NCBI GenBank assembly: GCA_016718205.1
Contig: JADKEB010000033.1
Span: 620,001 to 684,000, forward strand
Direction: 5' to 3'
DNA: 64,000 nt
Source of the DNA: Saprospiraceae bacterium
Lineage (GTDB): Bacteria; Bacteroidota; Bacteroidia; Chitinophagales; Saprospiraceae
The notes below the pieces were generated by a model. The model made no database searches and was not told where the DNA came from. It was given only the letters and a program-made list of their open reading frames with translations. Position numbers and translations under genes: made by a program. Numbering within the stretch: the first letter of the stretch is position 1; the number at the start of each line of letters is the position of its first letter. Of the stretch, positions 55,229-64,000 are shown piece after piece.

Positions 55229-56869
55229 TTAAAAAACCACCTTTAGTCCAGCCATCCCATTGATACCCACTGCAGGATATCCATACCATCTTTCAAATTT
55301 ATTGTGCAGAAGGTTGATACCGCGAATGAAGAAGCCGACTTTTTCTGTAAGATAGTATTTTGCACCAACATTCAGGTCCAGTAGAGCATTGCTTTTGGAT
55401 GTAGTATTGTTTTTATTGAGATAGGGCAATTGGCTACCAAAATACAAATCTGCTGTCAGTTCCAGTTTTTCGCCGAGGAGTTTGGAACGCCCGAATACAT
55501 TGCCCTCGAGGTTTGGAGTATGCCATGCTTCTGGAAGAGTGGACAGCTTAAATATATTTTGATTGATCCATCCTCCCAGGCTCAGGTAATCGGATACTTC
55601 AAACTCTATATTTCCAGATAAAAATATAATATTGGCATCACTATATAGCATATCAAAGTAACGCACATCCGACTTTTTATTTATCATAAACATCATGTCT
55701 TCGGCATCCTTCAGACCACCGGAAAACTGATAAGTGATAAAGGAGTATTGACCTTTTATCCCGGCATAATACTTTCTGAATACAGTATTGATGAGAGAGT
55801 CGGGATCATTGGCCAAAAAAGGATTTCTCAAACTGACATTTCTGAAGTGATTGGTGTACTGATCTTGTCCTACTCCGGCATAGATCTGTAGTACTGGTCC
55901 TGCTAAACCATAAGACAGATATATCTCCGGAAACACCGCTGAATTGTCATCACTGCTATACAAGGCATTGACTCCTGCTTGCAGTATCAGGTTTTTGTAT
56001 TTTGTCTTGAATGTAGGCTTTAGCACTGCAGTAGTGATGCTCAACTCCTTTTTGCCATTGAATGCTGTATAATTGAAATCTCCTTCAATGGAGATGACTG
56101 AGTTCTTTTTAAAGAGTTTTTCGAGTTTGACGCCAGCATTCATGCCATTTTCTCTTACACTGGTATTTGTCATCGACAGATTGTCAACACCAATCCTGAA
56201 ATCATAGTTGAAATGATACTTTGTAGGTTCAGCATTTGCTATACCTGCTACTATTTCATATCTGTTGATGTTGCGGGCTGATTGATCTTTTGAATATAAT
56301 GTGTCTACTCCGATATCATCATGAAACAAATAACGTTTTCTGAAAGCTGTATTGACGTTTCCATAGAGCTTCATATTTTCTTTAAGCATGTAGTTTCCGT
56401 ATATATCAGCGATGGTGTTTCTGTATTGCTGGTAAGGCAGCGTGTTGTTATTGTCGAGTGACTCATACTGGAGATGGATGCCGGCATCATAGGTCTCTTT
56501 TTTGGATGTGTGGTAACCAGCCATCAGTTCAGGATTTTTTCTGATACCATATCCTGCCTGCAGATACCCTTTTTCTATTTTAAAAGGGGCATCAGGATTC
56601 ATTGCGAGTGGTTTGATCTGCGGGTCAGGATATTTCAGATTTGCGGGAACGATAGAAATATCATATTTATAACTCGGGCTGTACGGTTTTTGCTCGGGAA
56701 TGACAGGTTTTACATCTGTTTTTCTGGATTCTTCCAGTGTCACTTCAAAGGCCTTGACCACTTCTACCTGATTGATTTTCAGGTCTGTCTTTGTTGTATC
56801 CTTTTGTGAGAAAAGTATTGTTGGCAATACGAAAAATAGGATATTTATATATTTGATGTTAGTTTGCAT
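55229..56869 (-). CDS. Outer membrane beta-barrel protein
   Basis: 546 residues. Signal peptide YINILFFVLPTILFSQ, then a Pro/Lys-rich segment (VIPEQKPYSPSYKYDISIVP) and many amphipathic strands (YLQAGYGIRKNPELMAGYHT, LILQAGVNALYSSDD) ending in GINGMAGLKVVF with a C-terminal Phe. There is no plug domain, so it is not a classical TonB receptor. It follows the TPR protein on the same strand by 32 bases and probably works with it at the outer membrane. Ligand unknown. Confidence 0.75.
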   Translation of the reverse strand: MQTNIKYINILFFVLPTILFSQKDTTKTDLKINQVEVVKAFEVTLEESRKTDVKPVIPEQKPYSPSYKYDISIVPANLKYPDPQIKPLAMNPDAPFKIEKGYLQAGYGIRKNPELMAGYHTSKKETYDAGIHLQYESLDNNNTLPYQQYRNTIADIYGNYMLKENMKLYGNVNTAFRKRYLFHDDIGVDTLYSKDQSARNINRYEIVAGIANAEPTKYHFNYDFRIGVDNLSMTNTSVRENGMNAGVKLEKLFKKNSVISIEGDFNYTAFNGKKELSITTAVLKPTFKTKYKNLILQAGVNALYSSDDNSAVFPEIYLSYGLAGPVLQIYAGVGQDQYTNHFRNVSLRNPFLANDPDSLINTVFRKYYAGIKGQYSFITYQFSGGLKDAEDMMFMINKKSDVRYFDMLYSDANIIFLSGNIEFEVSDYLSLGGWINQNIFKLSTLPEAWHTPNLEGNVFGRSKLLGEKLELTADLYFGSQLPYLNKNNTTSKSNALLDLNVGAKYYLTEKVGFFIRGINLLHNKFERWYGYPAVGINGMAGLKVVF

Positions 56870-56901
56870 TTGTTTATGAGTTTATACATTTTTCAATGAA
56901 A

Positions 56902-58434
56902 TCAATTGCCACCGGAATGAAATTCCATCAGATTATTGGACGGAGTTTTGATCCTTGTCTTTTGTTTTTCAAGATCTTCGATAGCTTTTAGCTTGGTTTT
57001 TGCGGTGGTTTGCAATTCCTGATCTTCAGGAAAGTTTTCTATCACGGCTTCCAGTGCAGCCCTGGCATTGAACAGGTCTTTTTTGTCAATATAAATATCA
57101 GAAAGCAATATCAATGACTTTGCTATCCAGTACGGATATGCTGTATTTTTTTCATTGGCGAGGTTGCTTTGTTTTTCTGCTTTTTCTATTTGTTTTTGTT
57201 TATACAGGATTTCGGCCATCATGTACCTTGCTTCTGCTGCCTGATTGGTGTTGACCATATCGCCTATAGATGCAAATGCTGAAAATGCATTCTCCAGATT
57301 ATTTTCTTTATACCATGTTTTGGCCAGATAGTAATAAGCGGTGGATTTGTCTTCATTGTCAGCTTTTTTGCTGTTGACTACGATGTTGGCATGTTTTTTT
57401 ATGCCTTCACTGTTGGCGTTCCGAAATGCACTTCTGAGAGCTCCTGTGGCAGCCTTAAATTTTTCATCTTCATCAGTCAGCTGGCTATAATAGAGATCAT
57501 AGTATCTGTAGGCCTTATCAAATGATTGTGTATAATTGTATGCAATCAATGCCGCCTTCCTTAGTGATTGTGTATAGAATTCCGAATTGCCGGCTTTTAT
57601 CAGCAATTCATAATCTTCAAGTCCTGTATCATATTTTTTCAGCAGCGTATTAGATTCGGCCCGATAATAATGGGCTTTTATTTTATTGATCCCGGAAGGA
57701 TATTTTGAAAGATAATTACTGAAACCTGCCACTGCTTTTTCATATTCACCTTCATTGTATCTAATAACTCCAACCATATACGCCAGAGAGTCTGCAGCAG
57801 TATCTGACACCTTGTATCCCGGCAATGAACTCACATAGGAAACATACTCCTCTGATTTTCCAAGGTCATTGATATATATCTCCTGAAGACCTAAAATGGC
57901 ACTTTCTGCTTCTTTCGACGAAGGATTGTTTTGCATCACAGCTTTATATTGTTTAATAGATGTGTTGAGGTCACCTTTGTTGTAAGCAATCAGACCAAGC
58001 TTGAGTAAAGCTCCATTGACCATTGGGCTGGAGCTGTATCTTTGTACAAGATCGGAAAAAACTACATAAGCATTTTCAACATTATCCATCTCAAAATATG
58101 CATCTCCCAACTGCATCAGTGCATCATCGGCATATTCGGAACTGGCATGATTTTTTATAATTTCCTTCAGGCTTAATATTTTCTCAGAGACATCACCCGT
58201 AAGGCCTTCGATGATAGCTTTCTGGTACATGGCATAAACAAAATTTCCTTGTTTTTTATTGATAGCCTGTGAATAGAATCCTACCGCATCCTGAAATTTT
58301 CTGCTTTTAAACAAACAGTCACCTGTGCGTATGATCGCATCCGGCCAGATTTTGTTACTCAGATCTTTGTTTATTAAAGCTGTAGAATTCAAATTGAAGC
58401 CTACAAGCACATTTTTTGAAGCTTTTTTCGGCAT
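56902..58434 (-). CDS. TPR protein, C-terminal part of a frame-split gene
   Basis: 510 residues of tetratricopeptide repeats (DAIIRTGDCLFKSRKFQDAV, YADDALMQLGDAYFEMDNVE, INKIKAHYYRAESNTLLKKY, ARYMMAEILYKQKQIEKAEK) ending FHSGGN. It overlaps the next frame upstream by 80 bases, and the first residues MPKKASKN are that frame's AEKSFKK read one base off. Without the shift the two frames make one protein of about 1,030 residues. The A-run near 58400 on the minus strand is the likely slip point. A scaffold role at the cell envelope is inference. Confidence 0.75.
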   Translation of the reverse strand: MPKKASKNVLVGFNLNSTALINKDLSNKIWPDAIIRTGDCLFKSRKFQDAVGFYSQAINKKQGNFVYAMYQKAIIEGLTGDVSEKILSLKEIIKNHASSEYADDALMQLGDAYFEMDNVENAYVVFSDLVQRYSSSPMVNGALLKLGLIAYNKGDLNTSIKQYKAVMQNNPSSKEAESAILGLQEIYINDLGKSEEYVSYVSSLPGYKVSDTAADSLAYMVGVIRYNEGEYEKAVAGFSNYLSKYPSGINKIKAHYYRAESNTLLKKYDTGLEDYELLIKAGNSEFYTQSLRKAALIAYNYTQSFDKAYRYYDLYYSQLTDEDEKFKAATGALRSAFRNANSEGIKKHANIVVNSKKADNEDKSTAYYYLAKTWYKENNLENAFSAFASIGDMVNTNQAAEARYMMAEILYKQKQIEKAEKQSNLANEKNTAYPYWIAKSLILLSDIYIDKKDLFNARAALEAVIENFPEDQELQTTAKTKLKAIEDLEKQKTRIKTPSNNLMEFHSGGN

Positions 58435-60016
58435 TCCAGTATTCTTTCAGCATCAGGTAGTTGTATCCTTGAGTGTAATGGGCACTGATGGGAGATGATT
58501 CATCAGGCAGGCCATCAAGGCCATTGGAGATATCAAAATAGTCATCAAATCCTTTGATAGAAGCTTTGTAATTGCCCTTTTCATGTTGGATTTGACTGAT
58601 CCAGAATGTATTTTGAGCTTGCACCGTTTTGCTGAGATTAAACTTTTTGGATTTCTCAAAAGCCTTCAATGCATCATCAGGCATACCACTATTGTACGCC
58701 TGCATTCCAAGTTTCAATGCGGCATTTTGATACACCAGTTTTATCTTGTCTGTGGTAGATGACATACCATCTATTATTTGCATCACAGCGGTATAGTCGC
58801 TCATATTTTCAAGCAATTCGCCCACTATTCTGTCAGATTCCTTGTAATACGGAGATGATTTATCAATTTTGGATAGCGTATTGATGGCTTCCCGTTCAAA
58901 TCCTGCTTCAGCTGACAGTTTTCCATAATTAAATGTGGCTTCTTCCTGCATTTTTTTCTCAAAAGTCATCTGAGAGACTTTTTTAAATGCGGCTCTCGCC
59001 GAAGTCAGGTCACCTGTCCTGTAGTAACAATCTGCGAGATAATAATTGACAAGTTGTCCGAGTCTATTCTCCAGAAGGTGCAATTCTCTGAAGTTTTTGG
59101 TGGCATCTGCATATTTTTTTAATTGGTACTGAGTGAATGCTAATTGAAAAAATTCTTCCACAGTGAGCTTTTCAGTATTTGCTTCATAATATTCGAGATG
59201 TGGCAGTGCTTTACCATAATTTTCCGTATTAAAATAAGCCTGGCCGGTCAATTGTCTTATTTCTTTTCTGTTGCGCAGATTATTATCGCTGAGTGCTTCT
59301 TCGCCTTGCTGGATGACCTTATCATAATGTTTTTGGGCAAAGTATATCTGTGCCAGATAGAATGGTATAAATGATCTGTATGTATCAGAATTTTTTACCT
59401 TTTCAAATGATGCAATAGCCCCATTGTAATTTCCTGTAAAATAATCACTAAGACCATTGTAGTAATTACCCGGATAATAAAATTCGTTCCTGATTTCCTT
59501 TATTTCGTTGAATTCACTTTTGGCCTCCTTAAATTCTTTTAATGCAAAATGTGCATAGCCTTTTTTGAAACCCGATTCACTCTTGTCATAGTCTGAAAGC
59601 TTTTCTGCATCTACCATAGCATAGGTATCAATACATTTTTTAAACCATCTCTTATTGTAATAGTAACTTCCTAATTCAAGGATGGCTGGGGTAGTGGTAG
59701 GGTCAGGATATTTTTCAGATATAAATGTAAGTAATTCGTTTTCGCCACTGGGCAAATCAAGTCTGATCCCTGAAATGCCATACATAGCACCCGCATCGTC
59801 CTTTAGCATCGAAAAATCAAAATCAGCGACAGGAGCCACCTGATGAATGAACTTGTTTTGAGCATATCTGGTCGGTCCGAAAAGATTTTGGCTGAAAAAG
59901 TATTGCCCCATCTTGTAGTCAGAAAGTCTGTCAATGCTCGCTGCATTTTCCTGCCCGAAACCATAAGCCTGATATATGACGGTGATTGTGAATATGATGG
60001 AAACTGTACGCATCAT
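58355..60016 (-). CDS. TPR protein, N-terminal part of a frame-split gene
   Basis: 553 residues with signal peptide TVSIIFTITVIYQAYGFGQE, so exported. Many TPRs follow: PAILELGSYYYNKRWFKKCI, YAHFALKEFKEAKSEFNEIK, AYFNTENYGKALPHLEYYEA, NYYLADCYYRTGDLTSARAA, and ISQIQHEKGNYKASIKGFDD. The last residues after AEKSFKK (CACRLQFEF...) break the TPR pattern, while the following frame continues it, so a single-base frameshift or sequencing error at about 58400 is likely. Gene order on the strand: this TPR gene, then the barrel protein at 55229. Confidence 0.75.
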   Translation of the reverse strand: MMRTVSIIFTITVIYQAYGFGQENAASIDRLSDYKMGQYFFSQNLFGPTRYAQNKFIHQVAPVADFDFSMLKDDAGAMYGISGIRLDLPSGENELLTFISEKYPDPTTTPAILELGSYYYNKRWFKKCIDTYAMVDAEKLSDYDKSESGFKKGYAHFALKEFKEAKSEFNEIKEIRNEFYYPGNYYNGLSDYFTGNYNGAIASFEKVKNSDTYRSFIPFYLAQIYFAQKHYDKVIQQGEEALSDNNLRNRKEIRQLTGQAYFNTENYGKALPHLEYYEANTEKLTVEEFFQLAFTQYQLKKYADATKNFRELHLLENRLGQLVNYYLADCYYRTGDLTSARAAFKKVSQMTFEKKMQEEATFNYGKLSAEAGFEREAINTLSKIDKSSPYYKESDRIVGELLENMSDYTAVMQIIDGMSSTTDKIKLVYQNAALKLGMQAYNSGMPDDALKAFEKSKKFNLSKTVQAQNTFWISQIQHEKGNYKASIKGFDDYFDISNGLDGLPDESSPISAHYTQGYNYLMLKEYWNAEKSFKKCACRLQFEFYSFNKQRSE

Positions 60017-60316
60017 TATATTAAAAGTTTATTTTTTTGCAAAAAAAACATCAAATTGTAGTTTGATGAGTGTATTATAATAAAACGCAAAATTATATAA
60101 AATATTACGAATAGTTATAATAAGAAAGGACAAATTAAGTTTTTTTATAAAATTTTAAATACTTAAAATCAACAAATTATGGATAAATATTTTTGATTTT
60201 TTTAATTTGAAATAAACGTGATTTTAAATCAAACAATTGGCATATATTTACATCGATTTTTTCTAATGATGGAATGTTTAACAATATGTTGCATCGACCT
60301 TTAAATAAGATATATA
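60017..60316. other. Gene-free AT-rich spacer
   Basis: About 300 bases, very AT-rich, between the TPR gene and a type A element. No gene and no clear promoter seen. Confidence 0.4.
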
Positions 60317-60577
60317 AGAGTATGTTTAAACTTTTATCATTTGGCTCCAAGCGGCAAATTTAATTTTATCCAGCGTTATATTTTTCGGCGTACCGCGTCA
60401 AGCTACGCTTGAACTTCCGACTATATTCAGTATTCGCTGCGAGCAGCTGCTCGCAGTTCCTTCTTTATTGAGTAAAGTATTTTACTCAATTCTCGTCACA
60501 GACGAGACCATTCAGTCATCTTGTCCAAAATTAAATTTCCTCGCTTTCGCTCAAACATAAAAATTTAAACATACTCT
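60317..60577. repeat. MITE-like element, type A copy 4
   Basis: 261 bp with perfect AGAGTATGTTTAAA / TTTAAACATACTCT ends. The body is collinear with the copy at 4607, with the extra block CGTACCGCGTCAAGCTACGC then TTGAAC. It ends 4 bases before the ATG of the glycosyltransferase gene, so it forms that gene's entire leader. Confidence 0.8.
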
Positions 60578-60581
60578 AAGA

Positions 60582-62063
60582 ATGAAAACTATATTACATA
60601 AATACTTTTTAATCCTTGATACAGGAAAAATATTGGTGGTCTTTTTTCTACTGACGATGTTTCTACCCAGAATAGTCAAAAAGGGTATGTTCGGAGATGG
60701 ATTATTATATTCGTCTATGTCGAGAAACCTTGCTGAAGGAAGAGGCTCATACTGGCAACCCTTTTTTTCGTCTAGCTATTGGCTGGAAGATATGCCTACA
60801 ACCTATTTTGAGAATCCTCCACTGATGATATGGGTACAGTCTTTGTTTTTTAAGATATTGGGCGATCATTGGTGGACAGAAAAATTGTTTTGTGTAGTTA
60901 TTCTCATGGTCAATATCTGGATTTTTAAAAAGTTGTGGGTTGCTATTTTTTATCAAAAGATAGAATATCAAAAGTACTGGCACCTGGTTCCATTTTGGTG
61001 GTTCCTGATACCGGTAGTCATATGGGGTAATGTGAATAATCTGATGGACAATATGTTGCTGACCTTTTGCCTCAGTGCATTATATTTTATTATGAAGTCT
61101 ATCCAATATGAAAACGTGAATGAAATCAAATATGCCGTTTTAGCAGGTGGTTCAATTTTTTTTGGCGTGCTCACCAAAGGCCCGGTAGCGTTATATCCAA
61201 TCGCATTTCCGGCTATTTTATGGCTGACAAATCTCACCACTTTTAGAAGAGCATTTTTAACTTCACTATTGAGCTTTTTAGTTGCGTTTGGCATTTTAAC
61301 ATTACTTTTGGCTTTTCAGGCTGAGGCACATTATTTTTTCAATCAGTATTGGGAGCAAAGGCTTAAAGCAGTGATTACAGGGAGCAGAGATGATATGATT
61401 TTGAAGGGTTGGGATAGATTATTTATAGTTAAACAATTGTTGATTGAATTATCTCCGATGATTGGAATAATGATTATTGCTGCCATAGTATTGAAGATTA
61501 ATAAAATTAATTTACTTTTCCAAGACCAGAGAAGAGAAATATTTGCTTTCGTTTTATTGGGCCTTAGTGCCACACTTCCCATTTTGGCCAGTACAAAACA
61601 AAGCGGTATATATCTGATACCTGGTATTCCGATGTTCTCAATTGCCGCAGCTATTATTTCTGTTCCGGTTTTCAGGTATATTTCTACAACAAAAAAGTGG
61701 AACATTTTGAAGTTTAATCTTGGTTATTTCGCTTTTTCCGGATGCATCATTGTCTTGATATTTTCATTCCTTCAATTTGGCAAACCGGGACGAGAAGAAG
61801 CCCTTATCCATGATGTAGAATTATTAAAAAGTCATGTACCTGATGGTTCTAAAGTGGGAGTGTGTAAGGCAATGATGAGTGAATTTGTTTTACACACATA
61901 TCTGCAACGAATGAATAAATATGAGCTTACTGATTATACCAACAATCCTGAATATATTCTGTCAGATCACTTTTGTGGGAATAAGGACATACCACAACGA
62001 TGGACAGTATATGATCATCCTGAGGCAGATGAATTTTTATATTTTAAGGTATACAAAAGATAG
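60582..62063 (+). CDS. GT39-type membrane glycosyltransferase (ArnT-like)
   Basis: 493 residues with about 11 membrane helices. The first periplasmic loop has GDGLLYSSMSRNLAEGRGSY and TYFENPPLMIWVQSLFFKIL, the pattern of the ArnT/PMT-like GT39 fold, where an acidic residue in the first loop is catalytic. VFFGVLTKGPVALYPIAFPA is another conserved segment. These enzymes move a sugar from a polyprenyl carrier to lipid A or proteins on the periplasmic side. The ATG is 4 bases after a MITE end, and no other promoter is seen. Downstream it is convergent with dcd. Confidence 0.85.
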   Translation: MKTILHKYFLILDTGKILVVFFLLTMFLPRIVKKGMFGDGLLYSSMSRNLAEGRGSYWQPFFSSSYWLEDMPTTYFENPPLMIWVQSLFFKILGDHWWTEKLFCVVILMVNIWIFKKLWVAIFYQKIEYQKYWHLVPFWWFLIPVVIWGNVNNLMDNMLLTFCLSALYFIMKSIQYENVNEIKYAVLAGGSIFFGVLTKGPVALYPIAFPAILWLTNLTTFRRAFLTSLLSFLVAFGILTLLLAFQAEAHYFFNQYWEQRLKAVITGSRDDMILKGWDRLFIVKQLLIELSPMIGIMIIAAIVLKINKINLLFQDQRREIFAFVLLGLSATLPILASTKQSGIYLIPGIPMFSIAAAIISVPVFRYISTTKKWNILKFNLGYFAFSGCIIVLIFSFLQFGKPGREEALIHDVELLKSHVPDGSKVGVCKAMMSEFVLHTYLQRMNKYELTDYTNNPEYILSDHFCGNKDIPQRWTVYDHPEADEFLYFKVYKR

Positions 62064-62075
62064 ATCGTATTATTT

Positions 62076-62612
62076 CTAAAACTTATTTTTCCACATCATA
62101 CTTTCTACCGGTTTTTCGGTGCGTTGATTGTATTTGGCGTTAGATTTTTTATCGTAGTAGTTTTCGATGTCGCCATCCACTTTAAAGTATATGAGTTGGC
62201 CTATGGGCATACCGGCATATACCCTGACCGGCTGCACACAGGAGATTTCCAGCGTCCATGTATTGCAAAAGCCCACATCACCTTTGCCGGCGGTAGCATG
62301 GATGTCGATGCCGAGCCTCCCGATAGATGACTTTCCTTCCAGAAAAGGGACTGTCTGATGGGTCTCAGTATATTCTTCAGTCACACCCAGATATAAAGTG
62401 CCTGGTTGGAGAACAAATCCATCTTCTCCAATCTCAAAATGACGGATGGTATTGTGCTTTTTGGCGTCCAGTTCATGATTTTCATATACCGCCAGCCATT
62501 TTCCGAGATGTACATCGTAAGAATTGGTACCAAGACAGTCAGCCCTGAATGGGTCAATGACGATATTGCCATTTTCAATGCTTTTGAGTATTTCTATATC
62601 TGAAAGAATCAT
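62076..62612 (-). CDS. dcd: dCTP deaminase
   Basis: 178 residues, normal size. LEGKSSIGRLGIDIHATAGK at 91-110 and GDVGFCNTWTLEISC with the catalytic Glu at 122 are family signatures; MILSDIEILKSIENGNIVID is the expected opening and GMPIGQLIYF the trimer-contact segment. It deaminates dCTP to dUTP for dTMP synthesis in the cytoplasm. Whether it is the bifunctional deaminase/dUTPase cannot be decided by eye. Single gene. Confidence 0.93.
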   Translation of the reverse strand: MILSDIEILKSIENGNIVIDPFRADCLGTNSYDVHLGKWLAVYENHELDAKKHNTIRHFEIGEDGFVLQPGTLYLGVTEEYTETHQTVPFLEGKSSIGRLGIDIHATAGKGDVGFCNTWTLEISCVQPVRVYAGMPIGQLIYFKVDGDIENYYDKKSNAKYNQRTEKPVESMMWKNKF

Positions 62613-62765
62613 ATATTGCTAAAATTTTGTGCGAAGATAATGAAGATGTAGACTTTTAAACCGAAATCAGAGCCACGAATGGATAGAAATAGAATTTTGT
62701 TTACATAAATATCAGTATTTTTCTAACTTTCGACCTACATATACGGACATGATTATTGTATATTA

Positions 62766-63281
62766 TTGATATTCAAAGCACATGCACAAGGACCACTAAA
62801 AAACTCCATGGATATTCGCTTCGGATATGGAGGAATTGATGGATTGTCGGGTATGACTTTTTTATCAGCAGCTTATGGCTTAGACATCAAAAGAGGATTC
62901 ATTTTAAAAGGAAACTATATGAAAGGAACCGGTATTAAATCGTATTCAACTTTGGGCCACCAATCAGAAACTAAATTGTTAAATATATATGGCATAAGCC
63001 TTCAAAAAGCCGTCAATACAAGCGGTTCATCGAGTATCAATCTTGCTTTAGGATATAGATACATTAACCAATCAGGGTCTTTTCTTTTTAACGCAACTAC
63101 AAATCCTAATGGGACTGTTATTTTTGACGGCGTTCAAAACACCTCTACCCACCATGGTGTCGATGTGGACCTTTCTTATGTTGTAAATATTCATGAAAGG
63201 GTGGGAGTATATGCCGGAGCAAATTTTACCACCAGCATTTCTATGTTTTCAGTCAACTTTGGAAGCAGGGTTTATTTTTGA
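62766..63281 (+). CDS. Hypothetical outer membrane barrel protein, possibly missing its signal
   Basis: 171 residues from a TTG at 62766. The frame begins at the very end of a signal peptide (IFKAHAQGPLKNS), so the true start is probably upstream in another frame. An ATG at 62750 reads IIVYY and then stops, which points to a frameshift or decay. Mature strands: MDIRFGYGGIDGLSGMTFLS, RGFILKGNYMKGTGIKSY, INLALGYRYINQSGSFLFNA, VGVYAGANFTTSISMFSVNF, ending RVYF with a C-terminal Phe. Family unknown. Confidence 0.55.
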   Translation: MIFKAHAQGPLKNSMDIRFGYGGIDGLSGMTFLSAAYGLDIKRGFILKGNYMKGTGIKSYSTLGHQSETKLLNIYGISLQKAVNTSGSSSINLALGYRYINQSGSFLFNATTNPNGTVIFDGVQNTSTHHGVDVDLSYVVNIHERVGVYAGANFTTSISMFSVNFGSRVYF

Positions 63282-63435
63282 CATTTTATGAGCATAGTTT
63301 TGGTCGTTTTCAGGTGCTTGTGTAAAAATGAATGCCAAACCAACAACTCATACAAGATGTATTTTTTACCTTTGTACAGATTTGTAAAAAAATGAAAATT
63401 TACTGATTCCTTGGAATTCAAAAGTAGCCATAAAA

Positions 63436-64000
63436 TGATACGATTTTTATTTACTTGCATTTTTGCAGTACGGTTTTCCGTTTGTTGCGGGCACTCTCAA
63501 ATTTTTGATTACGATAATGATAAAAAGCCATTATTCGGTATAAGTCTGCATTCCGGTCTTTTTTTGATAAATGCGGATATCGACGGAGCAGGGCAAGGTG
63601 TGGGAGTAGGAATTCAGATTCCTGCAAACACTATTTTATCTGTACGAGCCAATGCTTATTTTGCATCCGGAAAAGGTGTCGGAGTCCAATCGTACCAACA
63701 CTCATCATTCGGTGGCGGCCTTGTGGAGTCGGTATTTGAGCCATATCGTAATGTAAAAGATGGATGGTATCCAAGTTATCAATATCAGAAGGTTGTAGTA
63801 GAAATGGAAGGACTATTGAATGTTTTGAAGTTAATCAATAAAAGTTATGATTTGGACTTTGAGTATCTGGATGTTTATATTTTGGGTAGTTTGGGATTAT
63901 TCGGAAAGCAAACAAGACTTGATATGCTTGATAATCAAGGTTTACCATATACAAATCTGCAGTCAAAAGTTGGTTCCGGACTGAGTATTAATACTAGAAA
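63436..64000 (+). CDS. Hypothetical exported outer membrane protein, 3' end beyond window
   Basis: Open from ATG 63436 to the window edge (at least 188 residues). Signal peptide MIRFLFTCIFAVRFSVCCGH, then FGISLHSGLFLINADIDGAG, VGVGIQIPANTILSVRANAY and LDVYILGSLGLFGKQTRLDM, a barrel-like pattern often found ahead of OmpA-type domains in Bacteroidota. The C-terminus is not visible, so the family cannot be fixed. Confidence 0.6.

Overview
The window looks like a chromosomal segment of a Bacteroidota bacterium, most likely a relative of the Saprospiria (inference). It is AT-rich. Several upstream regions carry the Bacteroidota promoter core TTG-N18/19-TAnnTTTG, and Shine-Dalgarno signals are scarce. 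Proteins typical of the phylum are present: TonB-dependent receptors with an N-terminal carboxypeptidase-regulatory-like domain, lipoproteins, LytS/LytTR signalling, SPOR/TPR outer-membrane proteins and a DUF6909-type protein. No rRNA, tRNA or CRISPR array was recognised.

Left part (1-8.6 kb): a decayed, repeat-rich area. It holds a transposase tail, a sulfatase pseudogene that has lost its catalytic region and its start codon, a sodium/solute symporter, a D-2-hydroxyacid dehydrogenase, a glycerate kinase and a broken IS66 transposase. The last three metabolic genes could form a route that imports a substrate and takes hydroxypyruvate or glyoxylate-type acids through glycerate into glycolysis. 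Next (8.6-16.2 kb) comes a co-directional cluster: TonB-dependent receptor, two YHYH-domain lipoproteins, two related periplasmic proteins with C-terminal membrane anchors (both frame-disrupted), and a LytS-type kinase with a LytTR regulator. This is the least-described candidate system in the window.

Middle (16.4-44.5 kb): an Rpn-like nuclease, a hydrolase fragment cut by a transposase remnant, an aspartoacylase-like and an M20 peptidase pair, DUF1460 and DUF4197 proteins, the xylB-xylA pair, two outer-membrane proteins, a truncated surface protein followed by REP-like repeats, an acetyl-CoA hydrolase/transferase, the DUF6909 protein, DoxX, a MazG-like pyrophosphohydrolase, a zinc metalloprotease, trhO, an Ig-like lipoprotein, lptB and a barrel/TPR/SPOR protein.

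Right part (45-64 kb): a small heat-shock protein diverges from a complete four-gene Anbu operon (circularly permuted ATP-grasp, alpha-E protein, Anbu proteasome-like protease, transglutaminase). It is followed by a decayed stretch, a PadR regulator with a membrane protein, PEP carboxylase, an outer-membrane protein with a frame-split TPR protein, a GT39-type glycosyltransferase, dCTP deaminase and two outer-membrane proteins.

The strongest structure outside genes is a set of short non-coding mobile elements. At least three types (A, B, C) share the same terminal inverted repeat AGAGTATGTTTAAA, and one type A copy sits inside a type B copy. A separate family (D) has different ends, and one copy removed the sulfatase start codon. 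Many genes carry apparent frameshifts, either real decay or sequencing errors in homopolymers.
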